Shown in pieces: positions 11,777 through 23,656 of a stretch of 64,000 nt of DNA. Source of the DNA: Erodium maritimum (taxonomy: Eukaryota > Streptophyta > Magnoliopsida > Geraniales > Geraniaceae); contig OY997588.1 of NCBI GenBank assembly GCA_963921825.1, positions 60,706,803 through 60,770,802 of the forward strand, written 5' to 3'. A model generated the notes under the pieces. The model did not search any database. It worked only from the letters and a program-made list of their open reading frames with translations, and was not told the origin of the DNA. The number at the start of each line of letters is the position of its first letter. Positions within the stretch are counted from its first letter, which is position 1. The translations under genes were made by a program, and so were the position numbers.

Positions 11777-12075
11777 GGACCGGAGGTGGTAGGCGCGGAG
11801 GAGGTCAAAGGCTGGCTATGAGAAGCCGAACCAGCAGCGAAGTCCACGATTAGACGAGAAGAGCCCAACCACGACCGATTCTTAGCAGACACGGCATCGT
11901 CAACGTAGAGGAAGAAAACAAAGCCAAAACGCTTGTCGGATTTGGTCGGGATGGGGGGGGGGATGAAGGCTCTGCTCACTCTGCTCATTGTACCAAATTA
12001 TGAAAAGAGTTGAAACAATTGATCATGAGAGAAGTCAGCAGGCAAGTTGCAGATGAAGAATCAAGATGAAGGATG
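11777..12075 (-). mobile_element. LINE ORF1 fragment, N-terminal RRM part
   Basis: On the minus strand the frame encodes an RNA-recognition motif: an RNP2-like FICNLP at 12060-12040 and an RNP1-like KRFGFVFF at about 11936-11913, ending SRLIVDFAAGSASHSQ. RRM-bearing ORF1 is known from some plant L1-type LINEs. One in-frame stop interrupts the RRM between helix 1 and strand 2. The last 93 bp (11777-11869) are repeated at 5800-5892, where the rest of ORF1 follows, so the two pieces belong to one element. Upstream of 12075 the frame degrades. Confidence 0.55.
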
Positions 12076-12627
12076 GTAAGAGGAAAGGTAAGGGGAAGGG
12101 TCGGGAGGCTTGAGAGACATTCGAGTTTGGTTATGGGTCGCATGCTTCTCCCCTCTTTGGGTCACCGACTTTTGTGGTGTTGGCATCATACGAGTAGTTT
12201 TTCCCTTTTGACTGTAGACATTTGCTCTGGTTCTTCATTGTTGTGTGTTTTGTGGTGCTGGCCACCAAATGTCGTTGAAATTGTGTCGAAGTAGTCACTT
12301 TTTCTTTTTTATGCCGCTTTGCAGTAAGGGAGCACAATGGCTCATTCATAGGTGCGCCAGCTTCTGGTTTTTCGGTGGTATTCGTCGGGTTCCAACGGGC
12401 GACGTTCTAAGCGTTGGTTCGAGGTAATTAAGAGAAGGTTGTCCCTTTTTGTGGCCCGCTCCTTTTCTCCTCCATCTCAACTTTGATCTAGTATGTCTCT
12501 AAGATTCAAGTTCTTCATATCTCCTTCTTTGTTTTCTCCGTTTGTAGAGTTGTTTTCTTGGTCGATGTTTGGTCCATGGCTGGAAAAGAGAGTTTGGTGA
12601 CGGATCTTTAGTTTTGGACTCAAATAT
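12076..12627. other. No gene recognised; likely LINE flank
   Basis: Mixed-composition DNA with short frames only. On the minus strand it is where the 5' leader of the ORF1 fragment would lie. No domain, RNA gene or terminal repeat seen. Confidence 0.3.
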
Positions 12628-14399
12628 GTCTTTCATAAAACTTGACGTCCTGCGGGTTTAAGTGCAAAAACGGGACACGGCAATTGCACCGGTCGCCAAG
12701 TAGTAACCGGAAGTAAATTCCGGGTTATCGAGCCCAAGAGAGCAATAGACAATCACTTGCAATTTAAAGTTCGTAGCAAAGCTGTTTCGGTAAAAATATA
12801 GTTTTTAGTTTTGAAAATAAACCTACAATGACTAAAAAGAAAATATAGAATTTAGTAGAGAGTTTACGTATCTTGAATGAAGTGAAGAGAAATCAAGGGC
12901 ATGGGTTCATCGAGTTCATTCCATAAAATTGAACACGTTCGATTGTTGCGATGTCGACTTATTTTAGAGGCAACGAGTTATCTCGACTGTACTCCTAACT
13001 TCTTTCGGACGATTCAGACCCTAATGGAATCTAACCACCGAGTTCTTTCGACTCTCGATGTAGGAAGACCTAGAGCGTTAAGCTCTATGGCTAATTCTAG
13101 CTTTCGACAAAACAAGTCTGTGGCTATTGCAATTGTATTAACCCCGCTAGTTCTAGCTAGGATTTAAATCCAACCTACGATTGATTTTTGACTAATTAGA
13201 ATCTCTCTCTTTCAAGTGATATATTCTAATTCGAAACAATTACACAGCCTACACGAGATATAAAGCATTAAGAACAAATTAATCATAGACACTAATATAA
13301 ATCAACAATCACCACAATAGAAGCATTAAATTTATAGAAATCCCTACTCTAATCCCCCATAACCCTATAAATTGGGGGTTTAGGTCTTCATGGTGAGAAA
13401 ATGCAAGGATAAAAAGAAGCAAACAATTAAACTCATAATCAAGATAAAAGTTGAGATACAATCACTGAATTAGTTGTCCAAAGCTTGTTCTTTCTCTCCT
13501 CCAATCTCTAGCCTTGATGTTCTTGAAAATCCACCAAAAGAAATCCACTTGTGTAGCCAACAATGAAGCTTGTCTCCAAAAAACACTACCTCAAATTGGT
13601 TTTCTACCCACAAAAATATTGATTCTCAACACCTCAATCCACAATGAGAAGCTCTCTATTTAATTCTAAAAAAAGAAAAGAAAATAAAACTGTACAAGAA
13701 AATGCTCTCCTCCATGTGTTCTTCGCTGTATCTAAAAATATGAAGAAGATGATGTTCCCTTATCTCAGATCCCCCTCCTTCTACTAAGTGCGGCGCAACA
13801 AAAACAATGTAGAGAGATGGATCTGCCGTCCTACACGCGTCAACACAGGAGAGGATATAGCCGGCATCGACTGAAGAGACGAGTTACAGCTGGACACGTG
13901 TCAGGCGCAGGGAGAGAGGCGACGCCATGCTGGCACGCGTTGCACGTAGGAAGAGAGGCGGCTGGTCGGCGGCGCCACACATCGTGCTGACGGAAAAGTG
14001 GCTGCTGTAGTGCGCTACGTGTCAGGCGGAGGCGAGGTGGAGGCTGGACAAGTGTCAGGCTCTGGCGCGATCTCCAATTTTGTTCTTTTTCGTTATTTCG
14101 CTCACTCCGGCTTCGTTTGGACTCCGATTGATCTCGTTCTTGCGCAAAAATATTTATCTTTTCAATACCTACAAAACAAGACCAGTCATGCATATATTCC
14201 GGAGCGAAAAAAAGACATCCTCTCGACGATCCACCTGCACGAAACACCCAAAATGCATCGGTTTTCCATTGAAATACCGAACACATAGAGAAAATCAATT
14301 ATTCATGCTAAACCTAAGTATACGATAAGAAAAGGAACTAAAAGTCTATATAACTCGATATAATGTGGCCCTTTTATGTGTTAAAATGCATCCACATCA
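12628..14399 (-). repeat. Non-coding repeat block, perhaps a non-autonomous retroelement
   Basis: About 1.77 kb that looks like one unit: on the minus strand it begins TGATGTGGATGCATTTTAAC (14399 downwards) and ends in GC-rich words near 12640. No coding frame. It contains the module 14095-14215 that recurs in other repeats here (see findings). TG/CA-like ends hint at an LTR-type or large retrotransposon derivative, but I find no convincing target duplication, so the class is open. Confidence 0.3.
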
Positions 14400-15188
14400 G
14401 ATGGGTTTCATGATTTGGGGTTGATCTCATGTGGTGTTGACCATCGATCCTAGGTGAGTGTCTAGACGGTTTCCAATTTTCTTCTCCTTCTCCACCATGA
14501 AAGGCGTCTCCGTCATCACCATCCTTATATCCGTTCTTCTTACCTTTCTTTTCTGGAGAAGAAATGGATTTTGAGTGAATCTAGTTCTCCCTCATGGATA
14601 GCCGAAGTGTATTGGCCTTCGACGGGTTATCTATTATACTTGAGCAGTGTGTGGTGGGGCGGTGTTGGGGTTGTTGTGGAGTTGTTTGGTCTCTTTCTTC
14701 CTAATTAGTGTCAGGGGTGGTTTGTCGAGCTCGATTCTAGTTCCTTTCTCCTCGTCTTCTTCAATGTCGGTTTCATGGTTTGTCATTTTCGACTCACCTT
14801 TTGGTAAGAAATATGGTGTTGGCTTGGGTCGGGCTCACCTTTGGAGAGCTGAGCAGTGTTCGACGATGAACTATGTGCTCGATGAACTATGTGCTCTAGG
14901 GCGGTTTTGATATCTCTCAGTGTTTTGCCGTGGTGGTTGTGTGTAGGTTGTGGTTGGCTCAAGACGTTGAGTTTCGATATATTGGTATGTGACGGGCGCT
15001 GGTTAGTTTCCCAAGGAATTTCTAGTATTGTTTGTTTTTTGTTTCTTGTTATGTATTTTTTTTTCGATTTTCATTTTTTTGCTTTGTTATTACGTCTCTT
15101 GTTAGACTGGTTTTATGTTTTTTTTTGTAGTTGCGAATTTTTTGAGTGTTCTATATGAAAATTTCTAATGGTTTATTGGGTCATGTTT
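14400..15188. other. No gene recognised; T-rich repeat-like DNA
   Basis: Contains short frames without domain resemblance. The stretch 15030-15160 is rich in T runs, like the 3' untranslated region of a plus-strand LINE, but no tail or target duplication was found. Function not assigned. Confidence 0.25.
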
Positions 15189-15530
15189 TAAGAGGAGAAA
15201 TCTAGTAGAAACCACTCTTTATCATACAAACCGTGAGAACCCATTCAAGCCATCTATTTTATAATTAGATGGATAATATGCAATTGATTTGTTAACTGCA
15301 CAAACAGATCATATTTGAATAAGTGGTAGGGGTTTTTAGTAAAACTGTCATTGTACTTTTTTTACCAATTCACTAATTCAATCATTCTCACTCTGTTTGA
15401 ACTCTGATTGGCTTCAAACTGGAGCCAATATTTTTATTTTTTTCAAGGGCTTTCTACCAAGGCCAATGATGAATATATTTTGAAGTACGAAAAAAATTAT
15501 TTTGGGGCTGATTATAAAAAAAGGAGATGA
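15189..15530. mobile_element. One-ended copy of the GAGGAGAAATC TIR element
   Basis: Starts GAGGAGAAATCTAGTAGAAA and follows the left arm of the element at 43592 for over 300 bp, including the shared module at 15380-15500. No matching right arm follows, so it is truncated. It lies just left of the PIF/Harbinger element but is separate from it. Confidence 0.55.
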
Positions 15531-15578
15531 TTGAAAGTCTTGTCCACTTGAAGTGCCTTTCGATACTTTAGCAACTAA

Positions 15579-17413
15579 GAGCATCCACAGTGGTGGTCGG
15601 GGAGGTGCTGGCGATGAACAATCAGCGGCGGTGAGCTGGCGGGGACGACACTAGCGGTGAGCAGCGCGTGGGAGCTCCACGCCAGCACTCAGCGTCAGCG
15701 TCAACGGCTAGAAATCTAATTGACCTATTACTTGGTCTTGACAAAATAAAAAGTATTTTGAAAATAACAAAAAAATTGAATGCTCTTACATTATAAATAG
15801 ATGTTTGAATCAAATCAAAAGCACACTTTTGTTCTCAAAATAATCCTATCGCATTCTTTTTCTCACACTTTTGTTCGTCGAAATGGCCAATTATCGAGCC
15901 AACGATTTGGATATGGATGGCATTTTGGATGAAGTACTAGAAGAATGCATGTCCACCGACTTCGGTGACGGTTGGTTAGAGGACGCAATGGTCGATTCTC
16001 CACCACGTAAGCGAACCTACACCGCACGTGACCGGCAAGCCGTGAACGAATGTTTAATGAGTAACTACTTCAACACGAACCCAGTGTACACAAAGGTGTA
16101 GTTCCGTCGTCGCTTCAGAATGACGAAGGGTGTGTTACTCCGAATTGTTCATGCATTGGAGAATCATGATTCGTATTTCATGACACGGTTGGATGTTGTG
16201 GGTAAGGTTTCCTTATCTCCTTATAAAAATGTATTGCGACCATTAGGCAGTTGTGTTATGGAATTGCAGTTGATGGATTGGACGAGTACTTGAAGATAGA
16301 TGAAACCACGTCTTTGGAATATTTGAGAATCTTTTGCAGTGCAATCATTAAAATCTTCGGTCCTACGTACCGGCGTAAACCTACACGGACTGATATGGAC
16401 TACATTTTGGCGGTTAATGAAGCGCGAGGATTCCCGGGCATGCTTGGCAGTCTTGACTGCATGCACTGGAAGTTAAGAATTGCCCAATGGCATTGCGAGG
16501 CTCCCATTCACGGAGGGACCACGAGAATCGACCAACCGATGTTCTTGAGGCGGTTGCAACTCGTGACTTATGGATTTGGCACTCGTTCTTTGGCATGGTG
16601 GGATCAAACAACGGTTTAATAGTGCTCAACCATTCCAGACTGTTCGCGGACGTTATCAATGGTTGGCAACCACCGGTTGAATATACGATAAATGGTAACC
16701 ACTACACACTCCCGTATTATCTTGCTGATGGCATATACCCTTCATGACCAGTTTTTTGTGAAAAAAAATTCCATTAGCTCAATGACCGAAACAGAAGAAG
16801 TTTGCTAAAGTCCAAAAAGCATGCAGGAAGGATGTGGAATGAGCATTCGGTGCACTCCAAACTCGGTTTCACATGATCACTCGACCGAGTCGCTTGTGGA
16901 TGCCCCATGACCTTGGCTTGGTGATGAATGCATGTGTTATTATACACAATATGATAGTCGAGGCAGAACGTCATACATACGATGGGTACATTGAACCATC
17001 AGATGAGAGTGGGCCAAGTGAACCAAATTTTGCACGAGAAGCTTCTTCCCGTCCCAGGTCATACTTGGAAACACTTAGAGGATGCAAGATGAACGTATAC
17101 ATTACCAATTGAATGACGACCTCGTCGAACACATTTGGAATAAATTTGGAGACGTCTAGCTCAGTTTATCGCTTCATAGTTTAAATTTTGATCGATCATC
17201 TTGTACTAGTCCTTCTATTTTGTTTTAATTTAATGTAATTTTGTTTAATTTAATTTTTATTTCAAGGAATATTTTATTCACACCGCTGGCGGCTCCCCGC
17301 CGACAAAACGTCTACTATTGCACTGTGCTGGCGTTTCCCGCCGACGGGGAGACAAAAAAATATTATTTTAATACTCACCGCCAGCTCCGCCGACGATTGC
17401 GTTGTGGATACTC
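15579..17413 (+). mobile_element. PIF/Harbinger DNA transposon, decayed
   Basis: The element starts GAGCATCCACAGTG and ends with the complement GTTGTGGATACTC. TAA occurs directly outside both ends (15576-15578, 17414-17416), the 3-bp target duplication of PIF/Harbinger. Inside is a transposase pseudogene on the plus strand. At 1835 bp there is no room for, and no sign of, the second MYB-like ORF that autonomous PIF elements carry. GC-rich CGCCGAC words near both ends form part of the subterminal repeats. Confidence 0.9.
15883..17112 (+). pseudogene. PIF/Harbinger transposase (DDE_Tnp_4 type), broken
   Basis: ATG at 15883 opens an acidic N-terminus, then PRKRTYTARDRQAV and a helix-rich segment RFRMTKGVLLRIVHALENHD. 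The catalytic region shows LGSLDCMHWK (first Asp, about 16450), then ADGIYP (second Asp, about 16730), and a third acidic site before AFGALQTRFHM (about 16840), then the conserved tail VMNACVIIHNMIVE. Breaks seen: a stop at 16099-16101, frame changes near 16225 and 16470, and further stops near 16745-16840. The family normally cuts and pastes DNA at TWA sites; this copy cannot encode an intact enzyme. The motif usually read GSNND is GSNNG here. Confidence 0.9.
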
Positions 17414-17416
17414 TAA

Positions 17417-17780
17417 GGAGAGAAGAAGAAGATTAAGAGATATAGAGTTTTATTTAAATTATAGATGGGGTATTTGGGTCTTAAAACATAAGGGAATCAT
17501 ATATTTCTAATTATAGATTATGTAAGCATAGAAAATAAGTTCCATATATTAGCAAGCATATTTTACCAAATTTCCATATTTAGAAATGGGTAGGACAGTG
17601 TGAGGTTGGGTGCGGGTCCATGAACCCAAAACACATGGATCTCATAAGCAAGAATGTCGCAATACTACTAGTGCTCTCTATGGCTAATACGTAACAAGAC
17701 CGTTGAACACCAACAAATGTTCCTCACATTTAAAAAACTCTAATAATCTCCACGCTTTCCATGCAAATTTGTCTCAAACC
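17417..17780. other. Upstream region of the F-box gene
   Basis: AT-rich near 17450-17600, then GC-balanced. It should contain the promoter and leader of the F-box gene; no unambiguous TATA box was found. An in-frame TTG at 17703 extends the frame by 26 codons, but the first ATG in frame is 17781, so this stretch is treated as leader. Confidence 0.4.
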
Positions 17781-19163
17781 ATGTCAAGAGACTCGTCCGC
17801 CGTCTTAAAGCGAAGAGCACCGCGTCACAGAGACACATGTTTGTCAACGAAAACCCCTTATTACTCTCTTCAAAACAAGAGTCATGTCGTCGAAGCAACA
17901 AGGATACCAGAAGACGTATTGATGGACATACTCTCGAGATTGCCCGTAAAATCACTAATACGCTTCCAATGCGTCGACAAGTCATGGGCAGCCCTCATCG
18001 GGGATCCACTCTTCACCGGCATGCACGTCAAGCGCTCGATCGAGAACAAGATAAGCAATCTCCTTATAATGCGCACATTGGGGATCAAACGTATCACCCA
18101 AAAGAAGGTAATCTCCGTATTCTCCCCAAAAACGTACGACATCTTAAGTAACGTTAATGTCCCCTGCGAGGGAAGAAGCGACGATCATTTGAAGATCGTA
18201 GGGTCATGCAACGGCGTGCTCTGCTTGACTCGTTCGTTTATGGGTACCGACAACTATTTCTTCAACCCTTCCACTAGGGAAGTCAAGAAGCTCCCCAAAC
18301 CGGACAACCTACGGTTATCATGGACGACGGATCATTTCAGGTGCCAAGTGATCCCATGCGTAGGTCTAGGGTTTGGTTTCAGCTTCACGTCCCAAGACTA
18401 CAAGCTGGTCCGGATCCACGACGCTTTCCAAGACCCGGACACCATGAAAGTGTACTCGAGAGTTGACATCTACGCTCTTACAACCAACTCATGGAGAAGA
18501 CTCGACAACGTCGGAGACGGGTACATAGTTGGCAACGTGTGCAAGGAGCTTTTGCATGGGATGTTTCATTGGAGAGCCATTAGGGTTGACGAGGACAAGG
18601 CCTATTGCAGCTTCGTCATGTCTTTCGACATAGAAAACGAAACGTTTGGGGCGATTTCGCTTCCTGATTTTGCTCACAACATGTGGGGAAGTGCATGGCT
18701 TGAGTATTGTGTAGACCTATTTGTGTTGAAAGAGTCGCTTGCAATGATCGTTAGCTCTCTGGATTGCATGAGTTTTGACATATGGGTCATGAACCAATAC
18801 GGGGCCAAGAAGTCGTGGACAAAACATTCGACGATAGGGCCGTTCGGGAACATTATGAGGATGGTAGGGTTCAAGAGGAATTGTGAGATCTTGTTGGTCA
18901 ATTATAAGGATTCGAAGCTCTCCATTTACGACCCTATTATGGAACGAACCAAAGACGTTCCGATCAAGGAGCTTTCGTGGAGGATCGAAGTGTTTAACTA
19001 CATGGAGAGTCCTGTTAGAATCATGGGAAGAGGGTTGATAATGAGGACCAAATCTTCGTGGTTCATTAATCTTTTGTTTAATGTCTTAGTTTTCATGCTT
19101 TTGGCTTTGCTGTCTATCGTGTTCTATTATTCTTATGGTTACTACATGAACAAAGAGGTGTGA
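17781..19163 (+). CDS. F-box protein with F-box-associated domain and C-terminal hydrophobic anchor
   Basis: Intact single exon, 460 aa. F-box proteins bind SKP1 through the F-box and choose targets for SCF ubiquitin ligases. The F-box lies at residues about 42-85 (IPEDVLMDILSRLPVKSLIR, then CVDKSWAALI). It is followed by a Kelch-like/FBA-type beta-rich region typical of the large plant FBA family: GSCNGVLCL, NPSTREVKKLP, GLGFGFSFTSQDYKLVRI and a later DIWVMNQYGAKKSWTKH. Residues about 427-452 form a strongly hydrophobic segment (FINLLFNVLVFMLLALLSIV) followed by a short polar tail, which looks like a tail anchor and is not usual in this family. The TTG-started extension upstream is ignored. 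No frameshift or stop, codon use looks like a host gene, and no mobile element interrupts it. The substrate is unknown. Confidence 0.9.
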   Translation: MSRDSSAVLKRRAPRHRDTCLSTKTPYYSLQNKSHVVEATRIPEDVLMDILSRLPVKSLIRFQCVDKSWAALIGDPLFTGMHVKRSIENKISNLLIMRTLGIKRITQKKVISVFSPKTYDILSNVNVPCEGRSDDHLKIVGSCNGVLCLTRSFMGTDNYFFNPSTREVKKLPKPDNLRLSWTTDHFRCQVIPCVGLGFGFSFTSQDYKLVRIHDAFQDPDTMKVYSRVDIYALTTNSWRRLDNVGDGYIVGNVCKELLHGMFHWRAIRVDEDKAYCSFVMSFDIENETFGAISLPDFAHNMWGSAWLEYCVDLFVLKESLAMIVSSLDCMSFDIWVMNQYGAKKSWTKHSTIGPFGNIMRMVGFKRNCEILLVNYKDSKLSIYDPIMERTKDVPIKELSWRIEVFNYMESPVRIMGRGLIMRTKSSWFINLLFNVLVFMLLALLSIVFYYSYGYYMNKEV

Positions 19164-20193
19164 TGGTATAAATTGTATGATGTATTTAGTAGATGTGGTT
19201 GTAATTATGAGTTTCAAGTTTTTGTTTGAAACGTCAACGAGGTTAGGTTTCATTACCGTCAAATATCGATTACAATAGGACCATAGACACTGGGCTCTAA
19301 AATATGTCTGGGCTCTATCGTAGGTGACTCAATGTTCATTGACCCGTAGAAAAAGTCTAATTTAAATCTTAGACAAATACGAAGATAAACCTCGTTCTAC
19401 CATCCCAACAACATAAAACCCAACAAATAAAAATATCCAGAAATTCAAAAACCCATTAGTATAGAAATCACAAAAACAGAAATAAACTTTCAATGCTTCA
19501 TACCTCTTCCTGAGACGATTGAGCACCACCCGTCCGGGCCTTGGGGAGTAGGCCCACAACAACTCATTCCCCCTCCTTGAGTCCGCTCATGATTCCTGTC
19601 GAGATTGTTTCAGAGCCCTCGCCTATTGATCATCACTGTCCTCATCCACCAGCTGACGGGTAGGAACCCCGGAAAGGTCCAGGGCCCTCTTCATCTAGGG
19701 GCACAGGCGTAGCATTTCCTCATAATTTCCTTTCCCATGGCCTTCATCGCCCTTTTCTTCATTGGGCTCAGGCCAACCGGTTGTTTACAAGGTTCTTTTT
19801 GCTTCCCCATGCGAGGTAGAGTCCCGGTCACCGCCCCTGCAAAAAATTGGAGCCCCCATCCTCAGAAACGTTAGCCAGGTCATATTTTTTTGAGATCCTT
19901 AGGAGCCCGTCTAAAGATCCTGGATGCGTCAGTGGGTATTTGGAACTGCCCCCTCGAGACACTCCTTAGCTAAGTCACAGGTCTTTGAGCTGCCCTCACT
20001 CTCATCCTCGAGCGCCGAGAATCTCGGGGGAGGAAGAAGGGGAATCATATTTCCTCCCAAGAAATTCTTAATCGGGTCCAAGGATAGCGAAGTAAGTAGC
20101 TCATCAACCGGAAGCACCCGCGGTTCCCTAGGTCCCCCTCCCCCTCTGTTCGAAGCAATCGATCCACGTCGAAACCCATATGTACTCTCAACA

Positions 20194-23100
20194 TGTCACG
20201 CCCCAATTTCAGTAAAACCAAACTAGGGACGCGAACATTTTAAAACATAAAAACACTTGAACACCTGTTTTCATTAAACACTTTAAAAGTACCATTTGTT
20301 CAACAAAATAATAATTACAGTTTAAAACACGTCCCAACAAGTGGACAAAAGTACAAGGTATCCGTCACTAGACTCAAAAGACAAAACCCGGACTCCGCTC
20401 CTAGCTCCACAAGCTTTGAGAGCTCACCTAGTCCGTCCCACGAACAGTACCTGTAGGAAAAGCAGTTAGGGGTGAGCGTTCGCTCACCACCGCGAATAAC
20501 AGACTGACTACGACATAATTAGCAGACAAAGCAGGTAACACCAATAACAACTTAACACCGGGGAAACACCATCCCCAACCCAAGTACTCTAACTTACAAA
20601 CACCCACGGTGACCTTCCTCAAACGACTCAACACTCAACCACGTAAGCAGACCCGACACTACAATTGACGACCTCTCCCAAGGACTCAAACGACAGCTAC
20701 ACAACACCAAACAGATCACAAAGGATCGCACACCAAACAAGATCACAAAGGATCGCATACCAGCTGCTCGGTAACCTCTCCCACTCTCACGAACACGGAT
20801 CAGGCTAGCCAAAGAATGCTTACAACCTGTGATACTCAAACTCGGACCAGTCCAGCCAAAGAATGCTTGCAACCTGTGTTACTCAAACTCGGACCAGGCC
20901 AGCCAAAGAATGCTTGCAACCTGTGTTACTCAAACTCGGACCAGGCCAGCCAAAGAATGCTTGCAACCTGTGTTACTCAAACTGTGTCAGGCCAGCCAAA
21001 GAATGCTTGCAACCCGTTGATACTCAAACTTGGTCAGGCCAGCCAAAGAATTCTTGCAACCTACCGGGATCCGCAATCACAATCACAATCACACGCAAAT
21101 TCATCAACCAGTAACAACACAAGTTCAACACTCACAGGCACTCATGGCCACCAAGACACCAACAGTAAAACTCGAACTCAACAGCCCCACAGGCACTCAC
21201 GGCCTCCCAAGACACACCGACAGTAAGACACGGACTCAACAACCCCACAGGCACTCACGGCCTCCCAAGACACCAACCATAAGACACGCTTTCAACTTAC
21301 CGAGACTCTAACTCGTAAGCCAGCTAAAGGAAGCTTGCAACCCCCCCGAGACTCTAACTCGGTCAGGCCAGCCAAAGACACCGACCTTAGTACACGGGCC
21401 CTCAAGGCCACCCAAAACACCAACAATTGACTACGGGCTCTCATGGCCACCCAAGACACCAATTCAAATACACGGGCTCTCAAGGCCACCCAAACTCAAT
21501 CAATAAATAATACGGGCTCTCAAGGCCACCCAAAACTCGATAATAAAGTACGGGCTCTCAAGGCCACCCAAACTCAATCAATAAATAATACGGGCTCTCA
21601 AGGCCACCCAAAACTCGATAATAAAGTACGGGCTCTCAAGGCCACCCAAACCCAATCAATAATAATACGGGCTCTCAAGGCCGCCCAAAACTCGATAATA
21701 AAGTACGGGCTCCCAAGGCCACCCAAACTCAATCAATAAATAATACGGGCTCTCAAGGCCACCCAAAACTCGATAATAAAATACGGGCTCTCAAGGCCAC
21801 CCAAGACACCAAATAAGCAATCAACCTCCGGCTTAACCAAGCCTCCAACAGTCCTAACATCAACAGTTTCACAATCAACCTCCGGGCATGGTCATATGCC
21901 TCCAGTACTCCTAATATCGATAAGTTCACAAACAACCTCCGGGCATGGTCATATGCCTCCAGTAAAACAATTAACGCTAAGTTCTCTGCTCCTACGACAC
22001 TACTAAGTGTCACATGCTTTTCTCAATAATTACTAAGTTCCCGTAACATGCTTTTCTGATAAACGCTACAATCCCGTATCATGCTTTTCTAATATTTAAA
22101 TAAACCTATTCAACCCACGACACCCCGGTGTCACATGCAATTCTACTGTTAACTTTCCCCAGTCAGGGCTGAGATCCGGCTACTTTTCCCTACCTCGTGC
22201 GTGTTCTCCCAAAAGCCAAACCACGAGCTCCGGTGATGATCTCAGTCACTCACCCAGCTTTCCCTTGCCTCGGTCCGTGGCACGATCTAAAAGAACACAA
22301 TTAAAGGCACTTTTAAACTAGTACGAATAAACCGAAAACCATTAAACTCGAAGCCCAAACTTAACCCCGACAATGTCGATCACTCCCAAACTTCCCAATT
22401 ACTCGACATTGTCGATAAGGGACCCGTAAAGGCCCGATTCGCCCGACATGGCGAATCTGCCCGGGTTTTGTTAATTGCCTTCCGGGGCCCCAAAAGCCCC
22501 CGTTTTCGTTCCTACGGTCTTAGAATATTTCAAGGAACCCAATGTACTTGCCCAAATCGAATTCCGACTCCCGAGTCAATTAAATGACGTTTAAAGTTTC
22601 TAAACCCGATAAATTACAACTTCTCCAATTTAATTCCAATTTTCGATTCGGTTTAGGGTAAGTGGTCCGGGGAACGTTTTAAACCACCCGAACGATAAAA
22701 CCCGAGCACGTGGGCCCCACACGGCCACAATGGAAAAATTCCCTTTTTGCCCCAAAACGTTCCTAACGAACCCCAAACCTCAACCATTCATCTTTAAACC
22801 AATTCTAACCAAAACCCAACCATATTTGAATCGTTTAAACTCAAACCCTAAAATTCAAACTTAACAAAACGAAAATCGGTTAGGTGCTCACCGTAGAGAA
22901 TGACGGTGTGAACTCGATTCTTCAATCGTTGAGGCAATCCACCGGTCGGATGATCGAGAAATAGCAAAACCCTACAACCCCCTTCTCTTTTTCTCTCCTC
23001 CTTCTCTCCTCTTTCTACTTTCTCTCTCTTGTTTGCTCTTTTTTTTGTGTTCTGCCGAGACCACACAACCTTTCCCTTTTATTTGTTTTAAAAACTACAC

Positions 23101-23656
23101 CCATCTTTCCATATTTACCAAACTAACACAAAACCTATTATTTTCTCCTTTAAAACCTTATACTCGGCCAACACTTAACAACCACACAATTTCCCCCCAA
23201 AATCAACACCACCATATAATTGCCAAGTGTCAAGGTGGGTCCCACACCTTTTGGAAAATATCTAGTTGATATTTTCCAATCAGTTTTGCGAAAAACGGAC
23301 GTTTCGGGCCCCGAACGGGCACTTTTCCCAAGAAATTACGAAACTTGACGGGCTACAAGAAAACGGCTCAACTAAGATCGCTGCGACGACGGCTAAGCTT
23401 TTCGGATCCAAAACGATCCTCGAATGGACCAAAACGTCGCTCGGTTGACTTTTCCAGCGAAAAGTCAACATTTCCCAAATTGATCAGAAAGTTGCCCTGA
23501 GTCCCCCGGAACTCACTTTGGTCAATAACGGGGTCAACTTAAGTCCGGTATGACACTCGAGGTCATTTTAGGTTCACTTAACTGTCAGTCTTAAAATTTT
23601 TAAATTTTCCTGTTTTTCGCAGGTTTGACTGGCGTTGACCGGGAGTGGTTATTACA
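20194..23656 (-). mobile_element. Solo LTR of the Tekay-like gypsy family
   Basis: A 3463-bp LTR with the same ends as the copy at 5900 (TGTCACGCCCC to GGTTATTACA) and colinear along its length apart from the minisatellite. Flanking pentamers are CAACA and ATACA, only three of five matching, so the target duplication is either mutated or the ends were exchanged. No internal region. It interrupts a LINE ORF1. It looks whole as an LTR. Confidence 0.85.
20800..21800. repeat. Two adjoining tandem arrays in the solo LTR
   Basis: From about 20800 to 21060, five units of about 58 bp around GCCAGCCAAAGAATGCTTGC. From about 21390 to 21800, about ten alternating 38-41-bp units: TACGGGCTCTCAAGGCCACC followed by either CAAACTCAATCAATAAATAA or AAAACTCGATAATAAAG. 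This higher-order AB arrangement is absent from the copy at 5900, showing rapid turnover of the array. Confidence 0.85.

Noticed and set aside
17703-17780. Upstream extension of the F-box frame
   Set aside because: The extension begins at TTG; the first in-frame ATG is 17781 and the F-box is complete without it.
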